DNA from: Treponema sp.
Lineage (GTDB): Bacteria; Spirochaetota; Spirochaetia; Treponematales; Treponemataceae
Assembly: GCA_024699205.1 (NCBI GenBank)
Contig: JAILQA010000522.1
Coordinates: 1-5,029 of the forward strand
Direction: 5' to 3'
DNA length: 5,029 nt
Shown piece after piece: positions 1 to 5,029 of this stretch; the stretch's first letter is position 1; the number at the start of each line of letters is the position of its first letter. Below the pieces are notes generated by a model that worked only from the letters and a program-made list of their open reading frames with translations, was not told the origin of the DNA and did not search any database. Position numbers and translations under genes: made by a program.

Positions 1-188
1 GCTTCTGGGATGCATCAAAATACCAGGTTGGCGGTAGTCCTGCAAGCTATGACAAGCAGTTTGTACGCGACTGGCTTAAAGAACACAATCTTGCTGGAGA
101 TCCTACAATCAAGGAAATCCCTGCTGAGGTTGTTGCAAAGACAAGTGCAATTTATAAAGAATGTCAGACTCGCATTTGCAGAAAATAA
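1..188 (+). CDS. purC: SAICAR synthase, C-terminal fragment (5' end outside window)
   Basis: Phosphoribosylaminoimidazole-succinocarboxamide synthase joins aspartate to CAIR, using ATP, in de novo purine synthesis in the cytoplasm. Only the last 61 codons are visible; the frame starts at base 3 and stops with TAA at 186-188. The peptide begins FWDASKYQVGG and contains SYDKQFVRDWL, which matches the conserved tail of the family (a Ser-Arg-Phe-Trp start and a YDKQ(F/Y)xRDWL motif that follow the catalytic core). The two leading bases, GC, fit the expected Arg codon before Phe-Trp. After DWL there is an extension of about 35 residues ending CQTRICRK, as seen in longer family members. The gene is closed off by a terminator 44 bases downstream, so it is probably not cotranscribed with the transporter. 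The family call is confident; length and N-terminal domains cannot be judged. Confidence 0.9.
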   Translation, partial: FWDASKYQVGGSPASYDKQFVRDWLKEHNLAGDPTIKEIPAEVVAKTSAIYKECQTRICRK

Positions 189-195
189 AAAATCA

Positions 196-226
196 AACTT
201 TTTTCTGAAAATAATTAACTTTTTTC
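196..226. repeat. Short direct repeat AACTTTTTTC x2
   Basis: The 10-mer AACTTTTTTC occurs at 196-205 and again at 217-226, 21 bases start to start, between the purC stop and its terminator. The copies are exact but lie in very A/T-rich sequence, so chance or slippage is the simplest explanation. No function is proposed. Confidence 0.4.
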
Positions 227-231
227 ATAAG

Positions 232-261
232 AACAGCAGAATTTTTTCTGCTGTTTTTTTT
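232..261 (+). terminator. Intrinsic terminator of purC
   Basis: A perfect 10-bp stem, AACAGCAGAA (232-241) with TTCTGCTGTT (246-255), closes a TTTT loop. It runs into an unbroken T-tract at 254-261. This is a standard rho-independent terminator 44 bases after the purC stop codon, and it separates purine synthesis from the transporter operon. Confidence 0.92.
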
Positions 262-302
262 ATATTCCAAAATTTTTCAACGAAAATTCCTAAAAATCTT
301 CA

Positions 303-331
303 TTCAAAAGCAAGGTTTCTGGGCTTATTAT
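303..331 (+). promoter_or_regulatory. Candidate sigma70-type promoter of the transporter operon
   Basis: TTCAAA at 303-308 (4 of 6 matches to TTGACA) and TATTAT at 326-331 (5 of 6 to TATAAT) are separated by exactly 17 bases. The predicted start lies near 338, about 36 bases before the first start codon. The region just upstream is A/T-rich and could act as an UP element. It lies between the purC terminator and the binding-protein gene, where a promoter is needed. An alternative -10 is TAATAA at 339-344, but its upstream hexamer is poor. In such A/T-rich DNA, chance matches are common. Confidence 0.4.
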
Positions 332-344
332 TAGCATGTAATAA
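328..344. promoter_or_regulatory. Inverted repeat over the -10/start region, possible operator
   Basis: TTATTA (328-333) and TAATAA (339-344) are perfect inverted arms around GCATG, giving a 17-base near-palindrome. It overlaps the proposed -10 hexamer and transcription start, a common operator position for repressors of sugar operons. The A/T-only arms weaken the case, and no regulator gene is in the window to pair with it. Confidence 0.25.
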
Positions 345-359
345 AAAAAAGCATCTATT

Positions 360-365
360 AGGAGG
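360..365 (+). promoter_or_regulatory. Strong ribosome binding site of the binding-protein gene
   Basis: A full AGGAGG Shine-Dalgarno sequence lies 8 bases before the ATG at 374. It fixes the start codon of the binding protein and is clearly stronger than the site before the ATPase gene (AGGA at 1454-1457), consistent with high expression of the binding protein. Confidence 0.85.
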
Positions 366-373
366 AAAATTAG

Positions 374-1345
374 ATGAAAAAAAGCGTAGTTGTTCTTGTT
401 GCACTTTTGTGTGCAGTTTCGTTGTTTGCCGCTCCAAAAAAGAAGGCAAAAAAAGCAGACAAAAAAGGTGATAATACTATAAAAATTGGTATTATTAACA
501 ACCCTCCATCAGAATCTGGATACCGTGCTGCTAACGTAAAAGATTTTGAATCGGTATTTACAGCTGCAAAAGGCTACAAGGTTTCTTCTTTCTACAGCCT
601 TAAAAATGATGAGCAGTTAAATGCTGCTTCTCAGTTCATTACTGATGGTGTAGACTACATTCTTCTTTCTGCTGCTGCAACAGACGGTTGGACATCTGTT
701 CTTAAAAAGGCAAAGCAGAACGGAATTAAAGTATTCCTCTTTGACCGAATGATTAACGTTTCTGAAGACTTGTACGAAGCTGCTGTAGTTTCTGACATGG
801 CTAAAGAAGGTGAAACAGCTGTAAACTGGCTTAAAGCTCAGAATCTTCCTGTTTACAATGTAGTTCATATCCAGGGAGCTATGGGATCTGACGCTCAGAT
901 TGGTCGTACAGGTGCTTTGGATGCAGAATTTGCTGCAGGAAAAATGAAAAAAGTTGTTCAGCAGACAGCTACATGGGACGAAGCAGAAGCAAAGAAAATC
1001 GTTGAATCTGTTATCAACTCTAAAGAAGATTTCAACGTAATTTATGCAGAAAACGATGGTATGGCTAAGGGTGCAGTTGCTGCTCTTGACGAAGCTGGTA
1101 TCACACATGGTGTAAACGGAAAAGTTGTTGTAATGGGATTTGACTGCAACAAATGGGCTTTGCGTGAACTTAAAGCTGGTAACTGGAACTATGATGGACA
1201 GTGCTCTCCATTCCAGGCTTCTGTAATTGAAAATATGATTAGTACTGGAAAAGTACCTTCAAAGAAGATCATTTCAGACGAAAAAGGATTTGATGCAAAG
1301 AAAATCACACAGTCTGACATTGATACATACGGTCTTGGTGACTAA
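374..1345 (+). CDS. ytfQ: Periplasmic sugar-binding protein of ABC transporter, YtfQ-like
   Basis: This is the solute receptor of a CUT2 sugar importer (periplasmic binding protein type 1 fold, ribose/galactofuranose group); it binds sugar outside the inner membrane and docks on the permeases. The 323 residues start with a signal peptide: a short basic end (MKK), a hydrophobic core (5-18) and probable signal peptidase I cleavage near A19/A20. Cys13 sits inside the core without a good lipobox, so a lipoprotein is unlikely. A Lys-rich linker (21-31) precedes the domain. Landmarks shared with E. coli YtfQ are ESGYR (47-51; ESGWR in E. coli), GW..VLKKAK (105-114), FDR (123-125), NVVHIQG (162-168), Arg178, YAENDGM (224-230) and GFD (255-257). 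The length fits the family. The start is set by AGGAGG upstream. It is the first gene of the operon, with a terminator-like hairpin after it. Transport of galactofuranose or a related sugar is inferred by homology; the exact ligand is unproven. Confidence 0.9.
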   Translation: MKKSVVVLVALLCAVSLFAAPKKKAKKADKKGDNTIKIGIINNPPSESGYRAANVKDFESVFTAAKGYKVSSFYSLKNDEQLNAASQFITDGVDYILLSAAATDGWTSVLKKAKQNGIKVFLFDRMINVSEDLYEAAVVSDMAKEGETAVNWLKAQNLPVYNVVHIQGAMGSDAQIGRTGALDAEFAAGKMKKVVQQTATWDEAEAKKIVESVINSKEDFNVIYAENDGMAKGAVAALDEAGITHGVNGKVVVMGFDCNKWALRELKAGNWNYDGQCSPFQASVIENMISTGKVPSKKIISDEKGFDAKKITQSDIDTYGLGD

Positions 1346-1362
1346 ACTCCTAAGTATTTTGT

Positions 1363-1372
1363 AAAACGTTTT
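1363..1372. promoter_or_regulatory. 10-base palindrome AAAACGTTTT, possible operator
   Basis: A perfect palindrome with central CG lies 17 bases after the binding-protein stop and just before the hairpin at 1379. LacI-family repressors favour A/T-flanked palindromes centred on CG, so an operator is conceivable. The symmetry stops after 10 bases (flanks T and G do not pair), and there is no clear promoter beside it. It may be chance. Confidence 0.2.
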
Positions 1373-1378
1373 GAATCA

Positions 1379-1421
1379 GGCGTAAAGTATGTATAAGCCG
1401 CATATTTTACGCCTTTTTTTT
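1379..1421 (+). terminator. Hairpin with T-run between binding-protein and ATPase genes (partial terminator)
   Basis: GGCGTAAAGTATG (1379-1391) pairs with CATATTTTACGCC (1401-1413) to give 13 bp with one G-U pair and a 9-base loop. Eight T residues follow at 1414-1421. By structure this is a rho-independent terminator 33 bases after the binding-protein stop. No convincing promoter lies in the remaining 42 bases before the ATPase start, so the downstream genes probably depend on read-through. That would make it an attenuating terminator and 3'-end stabiliser that sets a high ratio of binding protein to membrane complex, a known arrangement in sugar ABC operons. The structure is seen; the differential expression is inferred. 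Confidence 0.85.
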
Positions 1422-1463
1422 GAAAATATTTGCTGGTAATAAAATCAGCCTTCAGGAAAAAAT

Positions 1464-2981
1464 ATGGAAGATAAAATTGTTTTAAGTGCGCATGGAATTA
1501 ATAAAGAGTTCCCTGGGGTAAAGGCTCTTCAAAATGTAGACTTTACTTTGAGAAAAGGTGAAATCCATGCTTTAATGGGAGAAAACGGAGCCGGAAAATC
1601 TACTCTGGTAAAAGTTCTTACCGGTGTTTATGAAAAGGATGCCGGTGAAATACGAATTGCAGGCTTTGATAATCCTGTTTCTATCCGTTCTCCACAGGAT
1701 GCCCAGAATCTAGGCATCTCAACAGTATATCAGGAAATAACTCTCTGCCCAAATCTTACAGTAGCAGAGAATATGTATATAGGTCGCGGAAACTACAAGT
1801 TTGTAAACCGCCGCGCTCAGGAAAAATCGGCAACGCTTCTTCTTGAAAAACTTAATATCCCGGCAAAGGCAGGGCAGCAGCTTGGAACCTGTTCTCTGGC
1901 AGTTCAACAAATGGTTGCGATTGCTCGTGCCGTAGATATGGATTGTAAGGTTCTTATTCTTGACGAGCCTACATCTTCACTTGATGAACATGAGGTTGAG
2001 CTTCTTTTTAGCCTTATGCGGGATTTAAAAGAACGTGGAGTAGGTATTATCTTTATTACTCACTTCCTTGAACAGGTATACGAAGTTTGCGATAAAATTA
2101 CAGTGTTACGTAATGGAGAACTTGTTGGAGAATATACAATTGCTGATTTGCCTCGGGTAAAACTTATCTCTGCCATGCTGGGTAAAGACATGGAAGATAT
2201 GACTAATCTTAAAAATCAAAAGCGTCCTTACACAGGAGCCAGCGAAGTTGTCTATGAAGCAAAAGGTCTTTCAAGTTCAGAAGGGGTAAGACCCTTTGAT
2301 TTTGCAATCAATAAAGGTGAAGTTAATGGCTTTACTGGTCTGCTTGGTTCAGGACGAAGTGAAAGCGTTCGTGCAATTTTTGCTGCCGATCGTGTTACAG
2401 GTGGAAAAGTAAAAGTTAACGGACGTGATGTTAAAATCACAAAACCAAAAGATGCTATGCAAAACGGAATAGGCTATCTGCCAGAAGACCGCAAGGGAGA
2501 CGGAATAATTCAGGATTTGTCTGTACGTGAAAATCTTATTCTTGCTTTGCAGGTTCTAAATGGCTTTACAAAACCACTTTCCCGCGCAGAACAGGAAAAG
2601 CTTGCAGATGAATTTATTGAAAAGCTTCAAATAAAAACTGCTTCAAAAGAAACTCCAATAAAATCTCTTTCTGGTGGAAATCAGCAAAAGGTAATTCTTG
2701 CCCGCTGGCTTCTTACACATCCCCAGTATCTTATTCTTGATGAACCGACACGCGGTATTGATGTAGGAACAAAGCTTGAAATCCAGAAGCAGGTTCTTAA
2801 ACTTGCAGAAGACGGGGTAAGCGTAACCTTTATTTCTTCAGAGATTGAAGAAATGCTTTCTGTCTGTCAGCGTCTTATTGTTATGCGAGACCGTAAAATC
2901 GTTGGTGAACTTAAGGATGCAATGTTAAGACAGAATGTAATCATGCAGACTATTGCGGGAGGCAAGGCTCAAAATGGCTAA
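1464..2981 (+). CDS. ytfR: Sugar ABC transporter ATPase, two nucleotide-binding domains, YtfR-like
   Basis: This cytoplasmic motor of the importer hydrolyses ATP to drive sugar uptake through the two permeases. The 505 residues hold two fused ABC domains, the usual size for CUT2 ATPases (RbsA, MglA, YtfR). Domain 1 has Walker A GENGAGKST (39-47), Q-loop Gln90, a relaxed signature CSLAVQQ (143-149), Walker B VLILDEPT (163-170) and switch His200. Domain 2 has a degenerate Walker A, GLLGSGRSE (292-300, Arg where Lys is expected), the PEDRKGDGII element (340-349), a canonical signature LSGGNQQ (402-408), Walker B LILDEPTRGID (423-433) and Ser459 in place of the switch His. This asymmetry is normal for the class. 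Motifs such as KEFPGVKAL, VYQE, LDEHEVELLF and ITHFLEQVYEV match YtfR closely. The start ATG has a modest AGGA site 6 bases upstream. The gene overlaps the next permease gene by 8 bases. Confidence 0.95.
   Translation: MEDKIVLSAHGINKEFPGVKALQNVDFTLRKGEIHALMGENGAGKSTLVKVLTGVYEKDAGEIRIAGFDNPVSIRSPQDAQNLGISTVYQEITLCPNLTVAENMYIGRGNYKFVNRRAQEKSATLLLEKLNIPAKAGQQLGTCSLAVQQMVAIARAVDMDCKVLILDEPTSSLDEHEVELLFSLMRDLKERGVGIIFITHFLEQVYEVCDKITVLRNGELVGEYTIADLPRVKLISAMLGKDMEDMTNLKNQKRPYTGASEVVYEAKGLSSSEGVRPFDFAINKGEVNGFTGLLGSGRSESVRAIFAADRVTGGKVKVNGRDVKITKPKDAMQNGIGYLPEDRKGDGIIQDLSVRENLILALQVLNGFTKPLSRAEQEKLADEFIEKLQIKTASKETPIKSLSGGNQQKVILARWLLTHPQYLILDEPTRGIDVGTKLEIQKQVLKLAEDGVSVTFISSEIEEMLSVCQRLIVMRDRKIVGELKDAMLRQNVIMQTIAGGKAQNG
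2957..2967 (+). promoter_or_regulatory. Ribosome binding region that decides the first permease start
   Basis: GGGAGG (2957-2962) and AAGG (2964-2967) lie inside the end of the ATPase gene, 11 and 6 bases before ATG 2974. An earlier in-frame TTG at 2953 would put the ribosome site inside its own coding sequence and add a charged MREARLK extension, so ATG 2974 is preferred. Confidence 0.6.
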
Positions 2982-4035
2982 TAAAATTACTAATCAAATA
3001 AAAAAACTCTTTCAGTCTCAGCTTGCAATTCCAATTGTTGCTCTGCTGATTCTGGTTATTTTTAATCTTATTCGAGATCCATCTTTCTTTTCGATTGTAA
3101 TAAAGAAAAATAATTTTGGAAACACAGTTCTTTCAGGAAACCTTATCAGTATCCTAAATGGTGCTTCTGAGCTTGTTATTCTTTCAATTGGAATGACCCT
3201 GGTAACTTCAGCGACAAAAGGACAGGATATTTCCATAGGTGCCGCCGCCGCAATTGCAGGTTCCGTTTTTGTAAAAGTTCTGAGAGCCTGGAGTAGCAAT
3301 GGCGGCACAATTCTTCTAGGACTTATTCTTGCATGTTTAGTTGCAATTATTTTTTGTTTATTCAACGGTGTCCTTATTGCTAAGTTTAATATTCAGCCTA
3401 TGATTGCCTCTTTGATTCTCTATACAGCAGGAAGGCCAATTGCCTATTGGATTAACGGTGGTGCAACTCCGAATGTAGAAAGTCCGCTTCTTACCTATAT
3501 CGGTGGATTTATTCCTCATATTGCAATTCCAACTCCGATTATTGTTGTAATAATATTTATTGTGCTGATAAATCTCCTTTTGAAAAAGACAACGCTCAGC
3601 CTTTACATTCAGTCTGTCGGAATTAATGAAAGGGCAGCAAAACTCAACGGTATTAATCCTGTAATGATGAAGCTGGTTGTTTTTGTAATTCTCGGCGTTT
3701 GTGTCACAATGGCTGGTTCAATCAATGTCTGCCGAATCGGACTTATCAATCACGAAACAATTTTGCTTGATATTGAAATGGATGCAATTCTTGCGGTTGC
3801 TATTGGTGGTAACTCACTGGCCGGCGGTAAATTTAAGCTTTCCGGTTCAATTCTTGGTGCTTATATAATTCAAGCTTTGACAATCACTTTATATGCAATG
3901 AAGGTTTCTTCTACAGCAGTAAAGGCCTACAAGGCAATTGTAATTATCATAATCGTGGTTGCAGGTTCACCTGTTGTAAAATCTTGGCTTGGTCAGCTCA
4001 AAAATAAGATTGTAGAAAAGAAGGGGGCTAAATAA
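2974..4035 (+). CDS. ytfT: Sugar ABC transporter permease 1, YtfT-like
   Basis: An inner-membrane channel subunit of the CUT2 importer (BPD_transp_2 family, like RbsC), expected to pair with the second permease encoded next. From ATG 2974 it has 353 residues, close to E. coli YtfT. Hydrophobic spans are visible near 17-33, 56-80, 88-102, 112-136, 140-158, 186-204, 232-254, 290-308 and 320-334. Family marks include SIGMTLV (71-77), a TKGQDISIG loop (81-89) at the place of TGGIDLSVG, KFNIQPMIASLIL (137-149), VGINERAAKLNGIN (215-228) and the conserved cytoplasmic loop EMDAILAVAIGG...AGGKF (268-287), which contacts the ATPase. That loop is intact here. The 8-base overlap with the ATPase gene suggests translational coupling. 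The C-terminus is Lys-rich and probably cytoplasmic. The family is certain; the YtfT rather than RbsC assignment rests on gene order and local similarity. Confidence 0.92.
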   Translation: MANKITNQIKKLFQSQLAIPIVALLILVIFNLIRDPSFFSIVIKKNNFGNTVLSGNLISILNGASELVILSIGMTLVTSATKGQDISIGAAAAIAGSVFVKVLRAWSSNGGTILLGLILACLVAIIFCLFNGVLIAKFNIQPMIASLILYTAGRPIAYWINGGATPNVESPLLTYIGGFIPHIAIPTPIIVVIIFIVLINLLLKKTTLSLYIQSVGINERAAKLNGINPVMMKLVVFVILGVCVTMAGSINVCRIGLINHETILLDIEMDAILAVAIGGNSLAGGKFKLSGSILGAYIIQALTITLYAMKVSSTAVKAYKAIVIIIIVVAGSPVVKSWLGQLKNKIVEKKGAK

Positions 4036-4037
4036 TT

Positions 4038-5029
4038 ATGGCAAACATATTTACAAATCTTTTTGGTAAAAAAGAAAACAGGCAGCCGCTTTCTAATACG
4101 ACACTGCTTCTTACAATTACAATCTGTACTTTTGTAGGAATGTACCTTTTAGCAATGCTTATCTGGGGTGGGGGATTCTTAAATCCACAGCAGTTCCTGG
4201 ATTTGTTCAATAACAATGCTTATCTGATTGTTACGGCTTGTGGTCTTACAATTGTTATGATTACTGGCGGAATTGATATTTCTGTAGGTGGATCAGTTGC
4301 CCTGATTACTATGGCTTCTGTTGTTTTTATGGAAGATCACGGCGGCGGAATCTTCAGTTCAATTTTAATTGCACTTGGAATTGGTCTTGCTATGGGCTTG
4401 GTTCAGGGATATTTTGTTGCTTATCTTAAAATCCAACCTTTTATTGTAACTCTGGCAGGAATGTTCTTTACCCGAGGAATGACAACAATTGTAAGTAAGG
4501 TTCCACGTACTGCAAACAATGAACTTTTTCTTACTCTAAAAGATCATTATATCAATATTCCTTTTCTGGGAACTTACGCACGTAACGGCAACTGGATTCC
4601 TTCTTCAATTGAAGTTGGAGTTGTGATTGCCCTGCTTGTAGTTTTGCTTTTGTGGGCTATGCTCAAATGGACTCGCTTTGGTCGCAATCTTTATGCAGTT
4701 GGTGGTAACAGCGAAAGTGCCCTTATGCTTGGTATAAATGTTCAGAGAACCCAGTTCTTTGCTTATGTATTATGCGGTCTTCTGGCTGGAATTGCCGGTT
4801 TCTGTTATCTGCTTCATACTGGAGCTGGAAATGCTTCCAATGCAAGTGGTGCCGAAATGCAGGCAATTGTTTCTTCAATTATTAGAGGAACCTTACTCAG
4901 CGGTGTTGTAGGAAGTGTCGAAGGAACCTTGTTTGGCGTTATGTCGCTCAAGACAATCAACAATATTGTTGTTGCTTCTGGTTTACGCGAACCATACTGG
5001 CAGAGTATTACAACCGGTCTTATGCTTGC
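4038..5029 (+). CDS. yjfF: Sugar ABC transporter permease 2, YjfF-like (3' end outside window)
   Basis: The second channel subunit of the importer. It is open from ATG 4038 to the window edge, 330 codons without a stop; by alignment to the memory of E. coli YjfF some 20-30 residues are missing. It starts 2 bases after the previous stop, with an AAGGGGG site (4021-4027) 10 bases upstream, so it is cotranscribed. Hydrophobic spans lie near 21-43, 60-78, 84-98, 105-129, 132-153, 191-210, 236-260 and 297-315. Family marks are ACGLTIVMITGGIDISVGGS (67-86), KIQPFIVTLAGMFFTRG (131-147), TRFGRNLYAVGGN (212-224) and a final GTLLSG...GTLFGV loop (284-301). An oddity is that this loop reads IIRGTLLSGVVGS, with Arg283 and Val290 where E. 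coli YjfF and most relatives have Gly, and Gln275 where Asp is usual. The frame is clean around these changes, so this is substitution, not frameshift. Confidence 0.92.
   Translation, partial: MANIFTNLFGKKENRQPLSNTTLLLTITICTFVGMYLLAMLIWGGGFLNPQQFLDLFNNNAYLIVTACGLTIVMITGGIDISVGGSVALITMASVVFMEDHGGGIFSSILIALGIGLAMGLVQGYFVAYLKIQPFIVTLAGMFFTRGMTTIVSKVPRTANNELFLTLKDHYINIPFLGTYARNGNWIPSSIEVGVVIALLVVLLLWAMLKWTRFGRNLYAVGGNSESALMLGINVQRTQFFAYVLCGLLAGIAGFCYLLHTGAGNASNASGAEMQAIVSSIIRGTLLSGVVGSVEGTLFGVMSLKTINNIVVASGLREPYWQSITTGLML

Noticed and set aside
374..450. Binding protein as a lipoprotein through Cys13
   Set aside because: The residues before Cys13 (ALL) do not form a lipobox and the Cys is in the middle of the hydrophobic core, with a better signal peptidase I site near residue 19.
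10..471. Open frame of 153 codons crossing the purC end, the terminator and the start of the binding-protein gene
   Set aside because: It is out of frame with both recognised proteins, runs through a terminator hairpin, has a low-complexity Lys/Phe-rich translation and resembles no family.
617..1108. 163-codon antisense open frame opposite the binding-protein gene
   Set aside because: It is a mirror of a strongly conserved coding strand; its Ser/Cys/Phe-rich product is typical of antisense shadows and it lacks a good ribosome site.
2337..2363. Degenerate second Walker A (GLLGSGRSE) and missing switch His in domain 2 of the ATPase, considered as decay
   Set aside because: This asymmetry between the two domains is normal in CUT2 sugar ATPases such as YtfR and RbsA, so it is not inactivation.
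2953..2973. TTG start for the first permease, giving 360 residues
   Set aside because: The GGGAGG site would fall within the extension, and the ATG at 2974 has ribosome-site sequence at workable spacing and matches the usual family length.
3018..3365. 115-codon antisense open frame opposite the first permease
   Set aside because: The permease on the + strand is well supported by family motifs, and the antisense translation has no recognisable domain.
1..5029. Mobile element, CRISPR array, tRNA/rRNA or riboswitch
   Set aside because: No repeat-spacer pattern, transposase, integrase, terminal inverted repeats, cloverleaf or known aptamer-like leader was seen; coding content and spacing are those of a normal operon.

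Overview
The window looks like ordinary chromosomal DNA from an AT-rich bacterium. It carries a nearly complete sugar ABC transporter operon of the YtfQ-YtfR-YtfT-YjfF type (CUT2 class; galactofuranose importer in E. coli), preceded by the last codons of a purine-biosynthesis gene. The A/T-rich spacers, the codon use and the Lys-rich start of the mature binding protein are reminiscent of gut or rumen Treponema (spirochaetes). That assignment is an inference from general resemblance, not a proof.

Layout, all genes on the + strand. Positions 1-188 hold the C-terminal 61 codons of a SAICAR synthase (purC), followed by a textbook intrinsic terminator at 232-261. Positions 262-373 form a leader with a plausible sigma70-type promoter (303-331), an inverted repeat over its -10/start region (328-344) and a perfect AGGAGG ribosome site (360-365). 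Positions 374-1345 encode the exported sugar-binding protein (YtfQ-like). The 118-base gap 1346-1463 holds a 10-base palindrome and a strong hairpin with a T-run (1379-1421), probably an internal partial terminator. Positions 1464-2981 encode the double-domain ATPase (YtfR-like). Positions 2974-4035 encode the first permease (YtfT-like), overlapping the ATPase gene by 8 bases. Position 4038 to the window edge encodes the second permease (YjfF-like), 2 bases after the first and still open at the edge.

How they work together: the binding protein would capture a sugar in the periplasm and deliver it to a YtfT/YjfF heterodimeric channel, and YtfR would power import by ATP hydrolysis. The hairpin after the binding-protein gene would let the cell make much more binding protein than membrane complex. 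Galactofuranose is the best guess for substrate by homology, but the pocket region differs from E. coli YtfQ and no catabolic gene or regulator is in view to confirm it.

I found no new system, mobile element, CRISPR array or RNA gene. The points most worth a second look are two replaced glycines in the conserved cytoplasmic loop of the second permease, the internal hairpin and palindrome between binding protein and ATPase, and the uncertain substrate.
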